Part shown: piece by piece, positions 33,301 through 45,779 of the stretch
How positions within the stretch are numbered: the stretch's first letter is position 1
Layout: every line of letters starts with the position of its first letter
From: Selaginella moellendorffii
Lineage: Eukaryota > Streptophyta > Lycopodiopsida > Selaginellales > Selaginellaceae
Assembly (NCBI RefSeq): GCF_000143415.4
Contig: NW_003314339.1
Span: forward strand, 318,812 to 382,811
Direction: 5' to 3'
DNA length: 64,000 nt
The notes under the pieces: generated by a model
Databases searched by the model: none
What the model was told of the DNA's origin: nothing
Seen by the model: only the letters and a program-made list of their open reading frames with translations
Program-made: the position numbers and the translations under genes

Positions 33301-36300
33301 ATGGCGCTCCAGTGGCGGCAGCTGCGATCGATGCTGTGGAAGAACTGGCTCCTCAAGCTGCGTCATCCGGTGGCGACGCTGCTGGAGGTGAGTGAGGATT
33401 ATTTCGATGCATTCGGTCTCGTTTGATTTGTTTCAATCGCAGGTGGTGCTCCCCGCAACGATCATGCTCTTGCTCATGGCGATTCGATCGCGTGTGGATT
33501 TTCACACGCATCCTCCTTCGGCGTAAGCAGAAGATTCTCACATTGTTGGATTTTGCGATCGTGTTGAACTTCAGGTATATAAAGGAGGGGATGTTTGTGG
33601 GGGTTGGGAGCAGCAAAATCTCTCCTAGTTTTGAGGCTGTCCTGCAATTTTGTGAGGCGAATGGCGAGCACATAGCTTTTGTTCCAGAAAGCGAAGGAAC
33701 GTCCACCATGGTCGATCTTCTCTCTTTGAAGTTTCCACTTTTACAGGTTTGATTTTCTCGCGGTTTTCGACTCCGTCTTTAAGTTTTTTCTTCGTCGTGC
33801 ATGGCAGACCGTAGCAAAAATCTACAAAGACGAAGAAACTCTGCATTCATATATCAAGTCGAAAACCTATGGCACAGGGTAACCTTGTCATGCTATGATG
33901 TTGTACAGCTCTAAATCTCGTTCTTTCAGGAAGAAACTGTATCCGAAGATCAAGGCTGCAGTAGTGTTTTTCGAGCAGGGCCCGTGTACATACGATTACA
34001 GTATTCGTCTCAATCACTCATGGGCGTTTCAAGGTTTTCCCGACGTGAGAACTATCATGGATACTACTGGAGCATATGTGGATGATCTTATCCTGGGAGT
34101 GGATTTGGTGTCAACTTATGAATATGGTTACAGTGGCTTTCTGACGGTAAGCTGCGCTTCCTCTCTGTGTTGTAGCTGATTACCGCTTTTTGTCAGAGCA
34201 GCTGCAGCAAGTTATCGACTCCTACTTGATCTTATTATCCCAGCAGCAACCAGAACTTTGTCATTATGAAAGTCGGAAACGGGTTTTGAAGAATGAGTCG
34301 CATGAAAATGTGAAGCTCGTGACAGAAAATGTGTTTCCAAAGTATATCAGCGTTGCGCCTTTCCCAACAAGGGAGTATACGGACGACGAGTTCCAATCCA
34401 TCGTAAAGAATTTCCTGGGAATATTGTAAGTAGAACAGCTTCTTATTTTCTTTTCTCTAATGGTCGTTTATGACAGGTATCTTCTTGCGTTTCTTTACCC
34501 AGTATCGCGACTGATTAGCTGCTCGGTACTGGAAAAGGTGAATTTCTAATATAGTTATACTACCGACATTAACCTGCTACTTGACGACTTAGGAAAAAGG
34601 AATAAAGGAAGGAATGCTTATGATGGGGTTAGAAGGTACAAACTTCTATGTATCGTGGTTCATCATCTACATGCTCCAGGTCGTCCTTCTGGTGGTTTAC
34701 TATGTATTAACTGGACGAATATTTTTTGCTGCAGTTTGCTGTTTCCTCGTTGATAATTGTTCTTGTTACCATGAACAGCATATTTGCATACAGCAGCATG
34801 TCCGTTGTCTTCGTCTATTTCTTTCTCTTTGGGCTCAGTGCAATCGCATTATGTTTTCTTATCTCCGTGTTTTTTACACGAGCTAAGACGGCAACAGCTG
34901 TGGGCACACTCTCCTTCCTTGCAGCATTTTTCCCATACTATGTTGTTGTGGACACAGATGTCTCACTGTATGGTTTTTTCTTCTTCTTCTTCTTTTTCTT
35001 TTATGCGCTAGTAATCCCTGTTTTTCATATACAGGTCGATTAAACTTATCGCGTCACTTCTTTCACCTACTGCCTTCGCTCTTGGAACTGTAAACTTTGC
35101 CGACTATGAACGAGGACATGTTGGGGTTCGTTGGAGCAATATTTGGAAGGTCAGTGCTTTGCACATTTCATTGATGAAAATAAGCTAGCTGCTTGGTATC
35201 ATTTTTGCAGGAATCATCGGGGGTTAGTTTTCTTCTCTGTATGGTTTTCCTTGCAGTAGATGCTCTCCTTTATTTAGTTTTGGCTTGGTACTTCAATCAG
35301 GTAAAGTTTCTTAGTGTTCTCTCTCTTTTTTGTAAATGCTGCTCACAGGTTCTCAAGCATAGTTGCGGATATTTAACGTGTCGCATGCTCTGGAATCTAT
35401 GTCGTTGTAAGAGAAATAATGAAGAAATGGACGAGGAAAATGAAGACATGATACCTCAATCGGAAATTGAACCATTCGAATTTGATCAACAAGAATTTGA
35501 TAAGTATGTATCCCTTCCCAATTCTTTTATGTTGATGTTTCCTCCAGGTGCGTACACATCAAGAACTTGCGGAAAGTATTTGTGACTGCCGGTAGAGAAT
35601 GCACAGCTGTCAATTCGCTAAGCTTGTCGCTTTGTGAGGGGCAAATTCTCGCATTACTTGGTAAGATTGTATCTTTTCGGATGGATAACGTCTTTTTCCA
35701 TACTGCAGGACATAACGGGGCTGGGAAGAGCACAACTATAGGAATGCTTGTTGGTCTTGTTGCACCCACCTCTGGTGACGCGTTCGTACTCGGGAAAAGC
35801 ATAAAGACTGATATGGTAAAGACAATCAGTTTGCCGGTTTTGTATGTCTGATGTTCTCAATTACTCAGATGCATATTCGGAAGCAAATAGGCGTATGTCC
35901 ACAAAATGACCTACTCTTTCAGGAGTTGACGGTAATTTAAAACGTTGTGACTTTCCTGGTAATATGTTAACTTCGATAGGTGCGGGAGCATTTGCTTCTT
36001 TTTGGAAGTTTGAAATCGGTTGATCCTTCTGTATTACAGACCGAAGTGGATTCAATGATTTCCGAGGTTGAGTTTTTCTATTTAAGTATGCACTTTGTAA
36101 CATGCTGACTACAGATCGGTTTGCTGGATAAATCTGATGCACTAGTTGGTCATCTTTCCGGTGGAATGAAACGCAAGCTCTCCGTTGCGCTTGCATTATT
36201 AGGAGGTAGCAAGGTACAGTCTCGAACTTTTTGGTCAAATGTTTCGAACTTTAAGCTTTAGGTGGTGATTCTGGACGAACCGACTAGTGGAATGGATCCC

Positions 36301-39300
36301 TATTCAATGAGACTGACCTGGCGGCTCCTTAAGCGTCACAAAAAGGATCGGATTATCCTTCTAACAACGCACTCCATGGACGAGGCGGACGTACTAGGTG
36401 ACAGGATTGCTATAATGTCAAGTGGGAATTTGCGATGTTGCGGAAGGTATTTGATTGGTTTACTTGCTGCTTATTGTGACAAGCCTTTTTGTGTTCTAGT
36501 TCTTTGTTTCTCAAGCACCGTTATGGGGTAGGCTACACCCTCACGCTTGTGAAGGTTTGGCTCGACAAATATCATTTGGAAAATGTCTATAACGTTTCTG
36601 ACTGACAGGGCCAATCCGGGACTGAATCAATATCAGAGGCTATACTTCGGCACGTACCCTCGGCAACACTTCTAAGTGATGTGAGAAGTTTTAAAATAAT
36701 TGTGTAAAGTGTTAATCGGCCGTTGTTTCTTCCAGGTGGGCTCGGAGCTATCATATCGTCTTCCTCTTGCTTCTACCTCGACATTTCATTTGCTATTTGA
36801 AGAGTTAGAAGCTCACGCAACGCTCTCTGATTTATCCGGTTCCGGAGAAGAGCCCGGTGGTATCAATTCATGGGATGTTGAAAGCTATGGCATTTCTGTG
36901 ACTACGCTAGAAGAGGTGTTTTTAAGGGTTGCAAGTGGGGAAGCTCCTCAGCAAGAAGTACGTCCACTACAGAAAACATGCAACGCTGAAGCTTCGGAAG
37001 CAAATGCATCATGTAGTGATGACCGCATAGATGTGGACAGTGAGGACGGTGCTGCAAGTTTTGAAGTGAAAAAGAGCCGCTACAGCTGGATATCATCCTG
37101 TGTGGGAATAATCACAAGAGTTCTCGCAAGCCTGGTCTCGGTTTTCGAACGGTATCCTATTATCCACCTGGGGAAACGACGGTCACTCTTTGGAAGGCAC
37201 TTCAGGGCTCTATTCAAGAAACGTGGTCTTAGTGCAATGCGCGACAAGAAAACCGTTGTCTTCCAACTGCTGGTGCCATCGCTGTTCTTGTTTCTCGGAC
37301 TCTTGCTGTTGACGACAAAACCACATCCGGACCAGCCGTCAGTGACTTTAACAACGTCACTTTTCAATCCTCTTGTCACTGGTAGTGGTGGCGGCGGACC
37401 AATACCTTTCAATCTCACCTTGCCAATTGCACAGAAGGTACTTGGGTCTTTTAGATGCTGTTCTTAGCTAACGGTTTGGGTTTTCAGGTAGCACGTTATG
37501 TTTCTGGAGGCTGGATACAGAAAGAAGAACCTCGAGTGTACAAGTTCCCAGATTCGGACACTGTTTTACAAAATGCGATTGACGCAGCTGGACCGTCACT
37601 TGGGCCTGCCCTCGTGTCAATGAGCGAATATCTAATGACGAGCTTCAACGAGACATATGAATCAAGGTTGACTCTAGTTCTGGTTTTCTTGTTGCGTCCT
37701 TATCTTCGTTGGCTTGGATACCAGGTATGGCGCTGTTGTCATGGACAGGCAGCACAGCGATGGAAGCCTTGCTTACGCTGTGCTTCACAATACGACGTGT
37801 CAACATGCAGCTCCAACCTACATTAACGTTGTTAACAACGCGATACTGAAGATGGCGACGAATAATTCTAAGCTTGAGCTACGGACTAGGAATCATCCGT
37901 TACCTATGACGGTGTCTCAGATGGCTCAACGACGCGTAAGCTACAGTATTCATTTCGTGCATGATTCTCAATTTCTTTGTTTTATTTTTAGGATATCAAT
38001 GCGTTCTCTGCTGGTATAATTGTAAATGTCGCTTATTCGTTCATCCCAGCTTCTTTTGCTGTGGCTATAGTAAAGGTACAGTTTCTTTCCTTTGTTTTTT
38101 GTTACAAAATTTTGTTTCCCTGTAGGAGCGGGAAGTGAAGGCAAAACACCAGCAACTCATAAGTGGGGTGCGTATGCCTTCGTGCTTAATGGTTGACTAA
38201 TTCGTCTTTTTTCAAAAGGTTTCATTAATGGCTTACTGGATTTCGACATACGTCTGGGACGTGCTAAGCTATTTATTACCAGCAGGTCTTGCTGTCGGTC
38301 TTTTCTTTATCTTCGGTAAGTTTTGAAAGTGTTTTTCTTGTCTTTCGGAGTGACACTGCAATTTGTAGGGATGGAGGAGTTTATTGGCAAAGAGTCTATC
38401 CTGGCTACTTCTATTATGATGGTTGCTTATGGCCCTGCAATTGCAGCTTCTACGTATTGTTTAACATTTTTCTTCACGGATCATTCGTTGGCTCAAGTAA
38501 TGAAATTGTTTATTTTTCCGACTATTTCCTGATGCAGCCTCTCTTGTGTAGAACGTAATCCTGCTTATTCATTTTTTTAGTGGGCTTATTTTGATGGTTG
38601 TATCGTTCATTATGGGCGTCCTTCGTGCAACAAAGGGTGTAAATAGAGTTTTGAAGGTAATCAAGAAAAATTTCGAGCAGGTAATCTAACTCTTTCCTTG
38701 TGTTGCAATGCAGAACATCTTCAGGCTTTCTCCTGGATTTTGTTTAGCTGATGGGCTGGCATCACTAGCTCTTCGGAAACAGAGCTTAAAGCCAAGCTCT
38801 CAAAAAGAACCTTTTGCTTGGAACACGACTGGAGCATCTATCACATATTTATGCTGTGAGGTATGGAATAGATAGTTTGACATTCACAATTAAATGAAAG
38901 CTACGCAGAGTATCTTGTATTTCCTCCTGGTTCTTGCGATGGAGCTGCTTCCTTCACCTTACATTTTGACGGCTTGGTGCAAGAGCTGTTTTGGAAAATG
39001 GAGGCGAAATCTGTTCGCTAACTCTGGACGAGCTGGCACACTTTCCGAGCCTTTTCTACCGGAGGAACATTTGGAAGATGAAGATTTGGACGTGGCACGC
39101 GAGCGGCGCCGGGTTCAATCAGGAGGAAGCAAGGACAGCGTGGTTAAACTGGTTGAATTACGAAAGGTAAAAGCTGAACTTCTATCACTTGACTGCTAAT
39201 GTTTCTACTTTATAGACGTTTCCTTGCGGAGCGCGTCAACCACCTAAAGTGGCTGTAGATGCACTGAGTTTTGCGGTCGATGCAGGAGAATGCTTTGGGT

Positions 39301-40907
39301 TTTTAGGAACGAATGGCGCTGGAAAGACGACTACGTTATCCATGCTATGCGGTAAACTTTTACCCTGCGGTTTTGTGCAGAGTAAAACTGAATATCTTGC
39401 AGGAGAGTTTCCTCCAAGTGAAGGAAATGCCTACATTGTTGGCCATGACGTGTGGAGCAACCCGGCAGATACAAGACAACTTGTAAGATCACTTTACCGT
39501 CAGTATGAAATATTGACTTTTCTTCTTACAGATTGGCTACTGTCCACAGTTCGATGCACTACTTGACCTGCTGACAGTTAGAGAACACCTTGAACTCTAT
39601 GCAAACATCAAGGCTGTTCCGGAAGATAAGCTCGAGCAGGTTAGCTTTATACTGCTCTATGTGGCTCTGTTTACTTTGCCTTGGTGAATTCTCAGGTGGT
39701 TCAAGAAAAGTTGACTGAATTTGATCTTTGGGGTCAAGCGCACAAAACCGCTTCTTCCCTGAGTGGAGGGAACAAGCGTAAGCTATCTGTGGCAATTGCA
39801 ATGGTGGCAGACCCTCCTATCGTGATTTTGGATGAACCTTCCACAGGTTTGAATTTATCTATAAACTTCTGTTCTAGTTTTTTTTTAAAAAATTTATGCA
39901 GGCATGGATCCAGTCGCAAGGCGCTTTATGTGGGATGTCATTACACGTATTTCAACAAGGAGAGGGCTTTCTGCAGTTATACTAACTACTCACAGTATGG
40001 CCGAAGCTCAGGCATTGTGTACGCGCATTGGGATTATGGTATTTTATCAGATCCTTCAGTTCATTCAAAGTTTCACAAGCTAACACACTCCTTTTTTAGG
40101 CTGCGGGCCGACTGCGTTGCCTTGGCAGTCCACAGCACTTAAAAAGCCGTTTTGGAAATAGCCTGGAACTCGAGGTAGCTATCTCCGATGTTGGTTTGCA
40201 GTGGCCTGATCGTGTTTTCAGGTCAAAGCTGTCACAACCACTCAATCTGAAGTAGACAAGCTTTCTCATTTTGTGCTACAAAATCTGCCGGACTCTGATG
40301 CTCGAGAGACAGAAATTATCGCATTGGATAACTCAGATGCAACTCTGTCAGAAACGGAGGTTACGGCTGCGGCATTTATCCTTGGTAATGAGCAGTGGGG
40401 ACAAGCACTACTCTCTGGGCATGCATCTGTTGGTGATGGTGCTCTATCTGAGCTTCTGCTTCGCGAATTATCAAGCACAGGTAACTTAACTTTTCTCTCG
40501 TTTCGATTTCTAACCTTTGTTTATTCCAGGTACCGTCCAAACCAAACTCTTTTGTGAGTGGTGGCTGGCAAAAGATCGGGCAATGAAAATTGACTTGTTC
40601 ATTCGAGCATCATTTCCTGGAGCTTCTCTTTTAGAGCGAAACGGATCAAACTTCCGTTATCAAGTAAGCTTCATTTTCTATCAGGTGATATATTTTCTCT
40701 GACTCGCATTGACACAGCTGCCATACGGGAGTTCTTCCTTAGCACGGGTTTTTGGACACATGGAGCATCACAGGTAATCTGGACACAATTGTTTGTTAGT
40801 CTCTTCGACTGATTGTATTCTGCAGAGCGAGTGCTGGTATTGCGGAATACAACGTTGGTCAGGCTACGCTGGAGGCTATATTCAACGCTATCGCCGCACA
40901 TCAGTAG
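33301..40907 (+). CDS. ABCA1: Full-size ABC transporter, subfamily A (ABCA1-type)
   Basis: Forty short exons join in phase to 1847 residues, close to the 1882 of Arabidopsis ABCA1. Plant full-size ABCA proteins are membrane lipid transporters of unknown substrate. Each half has a large luminal loop and six helices. Nucleotide site 1 has Walker [10 protein letters not shown] (about 570), signature LSGGMKRK and Walker [14 protein letters not shown]. Site 2 has GTNGAGKTT (about 1475), LSGGNKRK and [13 protein letters not shown]. Both H-loops read LTTHSM. The regulatory C-terminal end ([18 protein letters not shown]) is complete. Exon ends include 33387, 33522, 33746, 33878, 34146, 34425, 34537, 34679, 34967, 35149, 35300 and 35503; the longest exon is 36736-37437 and the last is 40826-40907. 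Exon 6 was started at 34202 to keep the GFLT-LQQV junction. No stop or frameshift was found. Confidence 0.95.
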
Positions 40908-41122
40908 CTTTTAAGAGTGGGTACCTAGGTTTCTTCTTGTTTCGTCATATAGGCTGGGAAGATGTGTATTTGTAATATTTTTGCTGGATGAGTCGCTCCC
41001 GATTGAGGTGCAGCGTTGTTCTAGCTCGACTTTGTTGCGAGCGTGTAAGGTACACTGTCAAATGCATTTGAAAGGCTTTTCCTTGACATCGCTGTTGCAG
41101 GAGCTAGTGAATCTGGGCATAT

Positions 41123-43612
41123 ATGTTTTCTCATGGATTGAGCCACAATCTCAAATTGCAACCTTTGGATGCTCGCTTCAGCCAACAGAGCGACGATTCT
41201 AAGCTTGAAGGTCGAGAGGCTCTCAGAATCTACCACAAAATACGAGAAGATGGTGACAATGCGAGCGTGTCCCTCGTCATTGACGCTCTGAGGGAATGCG
41301 GCAGACTGAAGGACCTTAAGACCGGCAGGAGGCTTCACAGGGAATGCGGAGGCAGCATCAACATCTTCGTGGCAAACACCTTGGTGGACATGTACGCGAA
41401 ATGTGGCAGCGTAGTAGAGGCATGCCAGGTCTTCGACAAGATGGAAGAGCGCAATACAGTGTCGTGGAACACGGTTATCATGCGGGTTGCTCAGAGTGGA
41501 GACGGTGAACTGGCTCTCAGCTTGTTCTCCCGCATGCAAGACGAGGGATTCAAGCCAGATTCTCGGACGTTCGTTGCTGCCTTGAAGGCTTGCAGCCGTC
41601 TGGCATCCGGAGATGTGGCACAGGAAAAGGTTCAGTGTTTGGAACGAGGCCGAGTCATTCACAGACAAGCTGCAAAGAGAGGCCACGACCAGGACATTTT
41701 CGTAGCAAACACGTTGGTGGACATGTATGCGAAGTGTGGAAGCATGGAGGAGTCACAGCAGGTTTTTAACAGGATGAAGAACCGGACAGTGGTGTCCTGG
41801 AATGCAGTCATAATGGGGTTTTCTCAGAATGGAGAGCCGGAGCTGGCAGTGGAATACTTTCGGCGTATGCAAGAGGCAGGCTTTGTTGCAGACGCCTTGA
41901 CTTTCGTGGCTGTTCTCACGGCTTGCAGCGGCCTTTCCGACAAGGAAGAGGGCCTTAGTGTGGAGGGGAAGCTTGTCAAGCCGGTCTCTTTGAAGATGGC
42001 AGTAGCTCTACACACTGAAGCTGCTAAAGGTGGACATCACACCAACATGTTCGTCGCGAATACGCTGGTCGATCTGTATGCCAGGTGTGGGAGGCTGATG
42101 GAAGCTCGCCGGGTGTTTGATCAGATGCAGCGTCACGATGTTACGTCGTGGAACGTAGTGATACTTAGACATGGCGAGAGCGGGGAAGAAAAGCTTGCGT
42201 TGCAGCTATTCACACGCATGCTGGAAGAAGGCAATGTCCCGGACGCTCGAACTTACGTTGCTGCGCTCAAGGCTTGCTCGGGCCTTGCATCTAGAGAAGA
42301 CGGGGCTGCACAGGAAAGAATGACGGCTTTGGAGAAAGGCATGGCTATCCACGCTCTGGCGTTCCAGAATGGTTACAACTCCGACATCTTTGTGGCGAAC
42401 ACTTTGATGGATATGTACTCCAATTGCGGGAGTGTCCAGGATGCTAGCCAGGTTTTTGAGGGAATGAAGCGAAGGAACGTTGTCTCATGGAACGTAGTGC
42501 TGACGGCGTATGCTCAGGGTGGACAGTGCGAGCTAGCGTTACAGACACTGACACGCATGATTGATGAAGGCTTCGAACCGGACAGTCGGACTTGCGTCGC
42601 TGCAATCAACGCTTGCACTGGTCTGGAAGCGACAGAGCAGGGCAGGCTCGTGGACGGGAAGCTCGTAAAACTGAAATGCCTGGAGAAAGGCATGGCCATC
42701 CACGCTCGGGTCGCGGAAAAAGGCTACGACCGGAAGGAAAACTTCGTAGGCAACGCTCTGGTGGACATGTATGCCAAGTTTGGGAGCATGGAAGACGCAG
42801 CGGGGGTCTTTACGAGAATGCAGCACCGCACCGTGATCTCGTGGAACTCGATCATCACCGGGTACGCTCAGACGGGAGAGCCCGAGCTGGCCTTGCTTGC
42901 ATTCTCGCGGATGCTGGAAGCCGGCGATCACTACAGGCCGAGCTCACTCAGCTACGTAGCAGCGCTCAAAGCCTGTGGAACGTGGGGCCGCTTGAGAGTC
43001 ACAAAAGAACTCCACGCCAGGATTTGTAGCGCAGGACTGGAAAGTGATGCGTTTGTGGTAACGTCGCTGGTGGATGCCTATGGGAAATGCGGAAGCATGG
43101 TGGATGCGCAGCAACTTTTTGATGCCTCGGCAGATGGAAACTCGAAAGAGCTCGTGACATGGAACGCACTGCTTGTGGGATATTGCCAAGGGGGTGATAC
43201 CATCCGAGCGTTTGCAACTTGGGAGGAGCTGAAAGATCGAGGAATGGTTCCAGACGCGATCACATTTCTGGCGCTTCTCTCTGCGTGCTCGCAAGCTGGA
43301 ATCGTGGAGAAAGCGAGGGACTTGTTCGAGGCAATGGCCAAGGAGTATGGCATTGCTCCGGGTGTGGAGCACTACACTTGCATGCTGGATCTCCTAGGCC
43401 GGAGCAATCACCTGGAGGAGGCAATCGCCATGGCAAACAAGCTTCCCGTGAAGGCGGACGTGACACTGAGGACAATGCTGCTGGATGCATGTAGCAAGTG
43501 GAAGAATGTAGAGGCTGCTAGGACTGTTTTCGCGTCGCTGGTTGAAATGGACGAGAGGGATGGCATGCCTTACGTGTTGCTGGGTAACACTTTCGTTTGT
43601 TCGGACACTTAG
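41123..43612 (+). CDS. PLS-class pentatricopeptide repeat protein with long L-P-S units
   Basis: This intronless frame of 829 residues starts 215 bp after the ABCA stop. It contains about six P-L-S triplets of roughly 100-110 residues. Each has a GRxxH motif, VANTLVDMYAKCGS, an S unit VVSWNAVI and a P unit FxRMxExGFxxDxxTFVAVL. A charged insert that usually holds a Gly-Lys-Leu-Val string occurs in several triplets before the GRxxH part. It ends with a LDLLGRSNHLEEAIAMANK helix and a short E-like region (YVLLGNTFVCSDT) without E+ or DYW. Role: organelle RNA binding, probably editing with a partner deaminase (inference). Strong repeat similarity inside the gene suggests expansion by internal duplication. 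The start Met is the first in the frame; a transit peptide is not obvious. Confidence 0.9.
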   Translation: MFSHGLSHNLKLQPLDARFSQQSDDSKLEGREALRIYHKIREDGDNASVSLVIDALRECGRLKDLKTGRRLHRECGGSINIFVANTLVDMYAKCGSVVEACQVFDKMEERNTVSWNTVIMRVAQSGDGELALSLFSRMQDEGFKPDSRTFVAALKACSRLASGDVAQEKVQCLERGRVIHRQAAKRGHDQDIFVANTLVDMYAKCGSMEESQQVFNRMKNRTVVSWNAVIMGFSQNGEPELAVEYFRRMQEAGFVADALTFVAVLTACSGLSDKEEGLSVEGKLVKPVSLKMAVALHTEAAKGGHHTNMFVANTLVDLYARCGRLMEARRVFDQMQRHDVTSWNVVILRHGESGEEKLALQLFTRMLEEGNVPDARTYVAALKACSGLASREDGAAQERMTALEKGMAIHALAFQNGYNSDIFVANTLMDMYSNCGSVQDASQVFEGMKRRNVVSWNVVLTAYAQGGQCELALQTLTRMIDEGFEPDSRTCVAAINACTGLEATEQGRLVDGKLVKLKCLEKGMAIHARVAEKGYDRKENFVGNALVDMYAKFGSMEDAAGVFTRMQHRTVISWNSIITGYAQTGEPELALLAFSRMLEAGDHYRPSSLSYVAALKACGTWGRLRVTKELHARICSAGLESDAFVVTSLVDAYGKCGSMVDAQQLFDASADGNSKELVTWNALLVGYCQGGDTIRAFATWEELKDRGMVPDAITFLALLSACSQAGIVEKARDLFEAMAKEYGIAPGVEHYTCMLDLLGRSNHLEEAIAMANKLPVKADVTLRTMLLDACSKWKNVEAARTVFASLVEMDERDGMPYVLLGNTFVCSDT

Positions 43613-43638
43613 TTAATCGGAATTATTATGTTAAAGAC

Positions 43639-43711
43639 GACCTCATGGCCCAATGGATAAGGCGCTGGTCTACGGAACCAGAGATTCTGGGTTCGATCCC
43701 CAGTGAGGTCG
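43639..43711 (+). tRNA. tRNA-Arg (anticodon ACG)
   Basis: The cloverleaf is complete: acceptor GACCTCA/TGAGGTC, D-arm, anticodon stem CTGGT/ACCAG with loop CTACGGA (anticodon ACG), and a T-arm with GGTTCGATCCC. The discriminator base is G. The gene has no intron and closely matches plant tRNA-Arg(ACG). It starts 26 bp after the PPR stop. A T6 run at 43735-43740 can serve as the Pol III terminator. Confidence 0.95.
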
Positions 43712-43719
43712 TTGAAGTC

Positions 43720-43900
43720 GTGATTGACCACTGAGTTTTTTCGATTCAAAGGGCCAAGACATGATTTTGCTGAATGGCCAAGACACGATCTTGCAGCAAG
43801 GGTCTCGAAGGAACAGTGGCATTCTTCGAGTAGCTGTGTGTTTGACCACTAAGTTTTTTCGATGCAAATAGCCAAGACACTCGAAAGAACAGTGGCAGGT
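43720..43900. repeat. Two-copy direct repeat
   Basis: A unit starting TGACCACTGAGTTTTTTCGA, followed by a CCAAGACA motif and GAACAGTGGCA, occurs at about 43724-43825 and again, shortened, at 43842-43897. It sits directly downstream of the tRNA-Arg gene. Confidence 0.6.
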
Positions 43901-44560
43901 CTCTTACACCATGAACAATGCGCATGTCTAGACCGGCAAATCCACAACGCCAGGGATATCTCACTACGATGCTACAGTGAAGCATCGTTGCTTGGATTGC
44001 CTTGCTGGGAGCTTTCTCGGAGATGGGGCTTTCGAAGGAATCGGGGGAGGTTTCTGAAAAAATGGCTCGACACAGCTCTATCTGCATATGTTCACAGGGA
44101 AATCTCGAACAATGCCTGCGCTTGCCGGAGCTCGATGTGGGAGCATAGAACTCGATGCTCGTGGCCCTTGCCGCGCACTGAGAATCCAGAGACGCGATTG
44201 AGCTCTTTGGAGTGATCAAATCGAAGGAACGATCCCCGATGAAGTAAGTTTCATGGAGCGCTAGCAGCTTGCTCGCCCAAGGATGGAGTTCCTTCCTTTC
44301 CATTACCGATGCTTCCGACGAGCATGATCGACATGCTGGAAAAATCGGGACGAGCGAACGTCTCGACACGATGCCGTTTGCCGTTGCTTGGGGATGCAAC
44401 GGCACCTGAGATCAAAATCGCACCACCATCTAGCAGTTACCGCTGCTCGAGCTGTTCTTGGGCTCTCTCCATCAGCTGATCGCTACGTCGCGATCTATAA
44501 CTTTGTCCAGTCTTGTCGATCATCTCGTCACATGACTACGGGACGTTGCTGGAAAGTAGA
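43900..44560. other. No supported gene
   Basis: A minus-strand frame of 219 residues covers 43746-44405, but its sequence (Ser/Arg-rich, no family match) and the repeats beneath it do not support a gene. It may contain PPR or other gene debris; I see no conserved motif. Confidence 0.35.
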
Positions 44561-44880
44561 GCACACGGTGCTGTCGAGGGGAACCCACGGAACGTCCTGT
44601 CATTCTGGGCAGTAGATTCGTCCAGGACATGAGATCCTTGGCCGGCGTTTTTGCGCAAGGTCGATTTCATTTGCCCCTGGTGCGCGAGTGCCATTATAAT
44701 CGAGTTCCATGGCGCTCTGAGTCGCAATCAAACATAGACTCTCACTCTCGGATGCGGGATGCCGCCACATACGCGGTTATCATCGCTTTCCAGGAGACGA
44801 TCACGGAACTCCTTGTTCCTGGAAATCTCAAGATGCCCGGACTGGGCATACAGTGTACTGAGTGAGTGCCAACCGACCAC
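44560..44880 (-). pseudogene. PPR pseudogene fragment, copy 1 of a duplicated block
   Basis: The minus strand reads SVIVSWKAMITAYVAASRIRE, an S-type PPR unit, broken by stops and frame changes on both sides. The whole stretch is duplicated at 49675-50015 with about 90% identity, so the two copies were made by segmental duplication after the gene had decayed or at the same time. Confidence 0.6.
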
Positions 44881-44881
44881 G

Positions 44882-45622
44882 TCAATCCAAGATCTTGTTT
44901 GCCTGGCTGAGATTGGAGCTCCTCACCTCCACGTCCCAGTTGATCATGCGGAAAACCTCCTCTTTGCTGTCCATCTCCTCCAGACCCAGCCACCGGTACG
45001 ACTGTGGCAAAACTTGAGAGATCTCGCACACAATCTCGTCAGCTTGAGCTCGAGGGAGGTGACGATCAATGTAGAGCTCTTCCTCTTCTTGCGTGATCAG
45101 GTCCTGGCAATCTTGCTCCTTGTCGATGGAGACGACGTTTGAATCGTTCATGTCCAGATGGTAGCTAAAGGCGAGCATGAATTCGTGGCACAAAAGCAAG
45201 TCCACGTCGATCCTACCTCTGCAAATCTCGGACAGCTTCGACATCCAAGTCGGCTCCCTTTCGTCCTTGGGCGGCTGGATGCCTTGGATGATCGCCGCAT
45301 TTTGCCGCGTCTTGGCGTCCGGAAGGGATGTGTCAGGGAGCGAAGCAATTGCGTCAGAATAGATGCAGCTGAGCTCCTGGACCAGCTCGTCCCAAGTCCG
45401 GCACGACAGGCTCGTTGTGTAATTGAGAGAGAGGGGATGGAAAACGTCGCCTTTGTCTGGGTGCAACCGGATGGAGAGCTCCGAGGGATTCAAGCCACCC
45501 AAACATCGAGAGATGGCACTAAACACTAATTGCTTCTTAACGTATATCATACCTTCACCATAACGGCGCAAGCTCTCGCTCATTTCTAAGAAAATGGATA
45601 CAAGAGTTGAGGTGCTTTTCAT
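44882..45622 (-). CDS. Unrecognised gene, copy 1
   Basis: This open minus-strand frame of 246 residues contains GLNPSELSIRLHPDKGDVFH, LSCRTWDELVQELSCIYSD and LPDAKTRQNAAIIQGIQPPK, and ends with an acidic segment (LITQEEEELYIDRHLPR) and YRWLGLEEMDSKEEVFRMI. I recognise no family. Its central 90 residues are repeated almost unchanged in the frame at 48316-48816. Conservation of the protein frame between copies suggests it was coding at the time of duplication. The first 35 residues lie in another repeat (see 51470-51535), so the true start may be elsewhere or the gene may have further exons. The final residues run into the duplicated PPR block. Confidence 0.45.
   Translation of the reverse strand: MKSTSTLVSIFLEMSESLRRYGEGMIYVKKQLVFSAISRCLGGLNPSELSIRLHPDKGDVFHPLSLNYTTSLSCRTWDELVQELSCIYSDAIASLPDTSLPDAKTRQNAAIIQGIQPPKDEREPTWMSKLSEICRGRIDVDLLLCHEFMLAFSYHLDMNDSNVVSIDKEQDCQDLITQEEEELYIDRHLPRAQADEIVCEISQVLPQSYRWLGLEEMDSKEEVFRMINWDVEVRSSNLSQANKILD
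45525..45600. repeat. Short repeat shared with 50455-50490 and 51470-51535
   Basis: The stretch with CACTAATTGCTTCTTAACG and TACCTTCACCATAACGG is found nearly unchanged at 51470-51535, and its first part also at 50455-50490. It marks an edge of the duplicated blocks. Confidence 0.75.
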
Positions 45623-45779
45623 AAGAAGTATTCATAAGCTTCCTGCACAAGAGCATTTACATTTATAAACAAAGAGGAGCTTGAAGCCCACCGATACTCC
45701 TGAAAAGTCCGAACTTATTCATGAGACATATGCAAAGTGGGTTTTATAAGATTTCTGTTGTTTTGCATGTCTAGAAAAA

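Noticed and set aside
43746-44405. 219-residue minus-strand frame
   Set aside because: It runs through the direct repeats beside the tRNA gene, has no recognised motif and no duplicate with the frame conserved.
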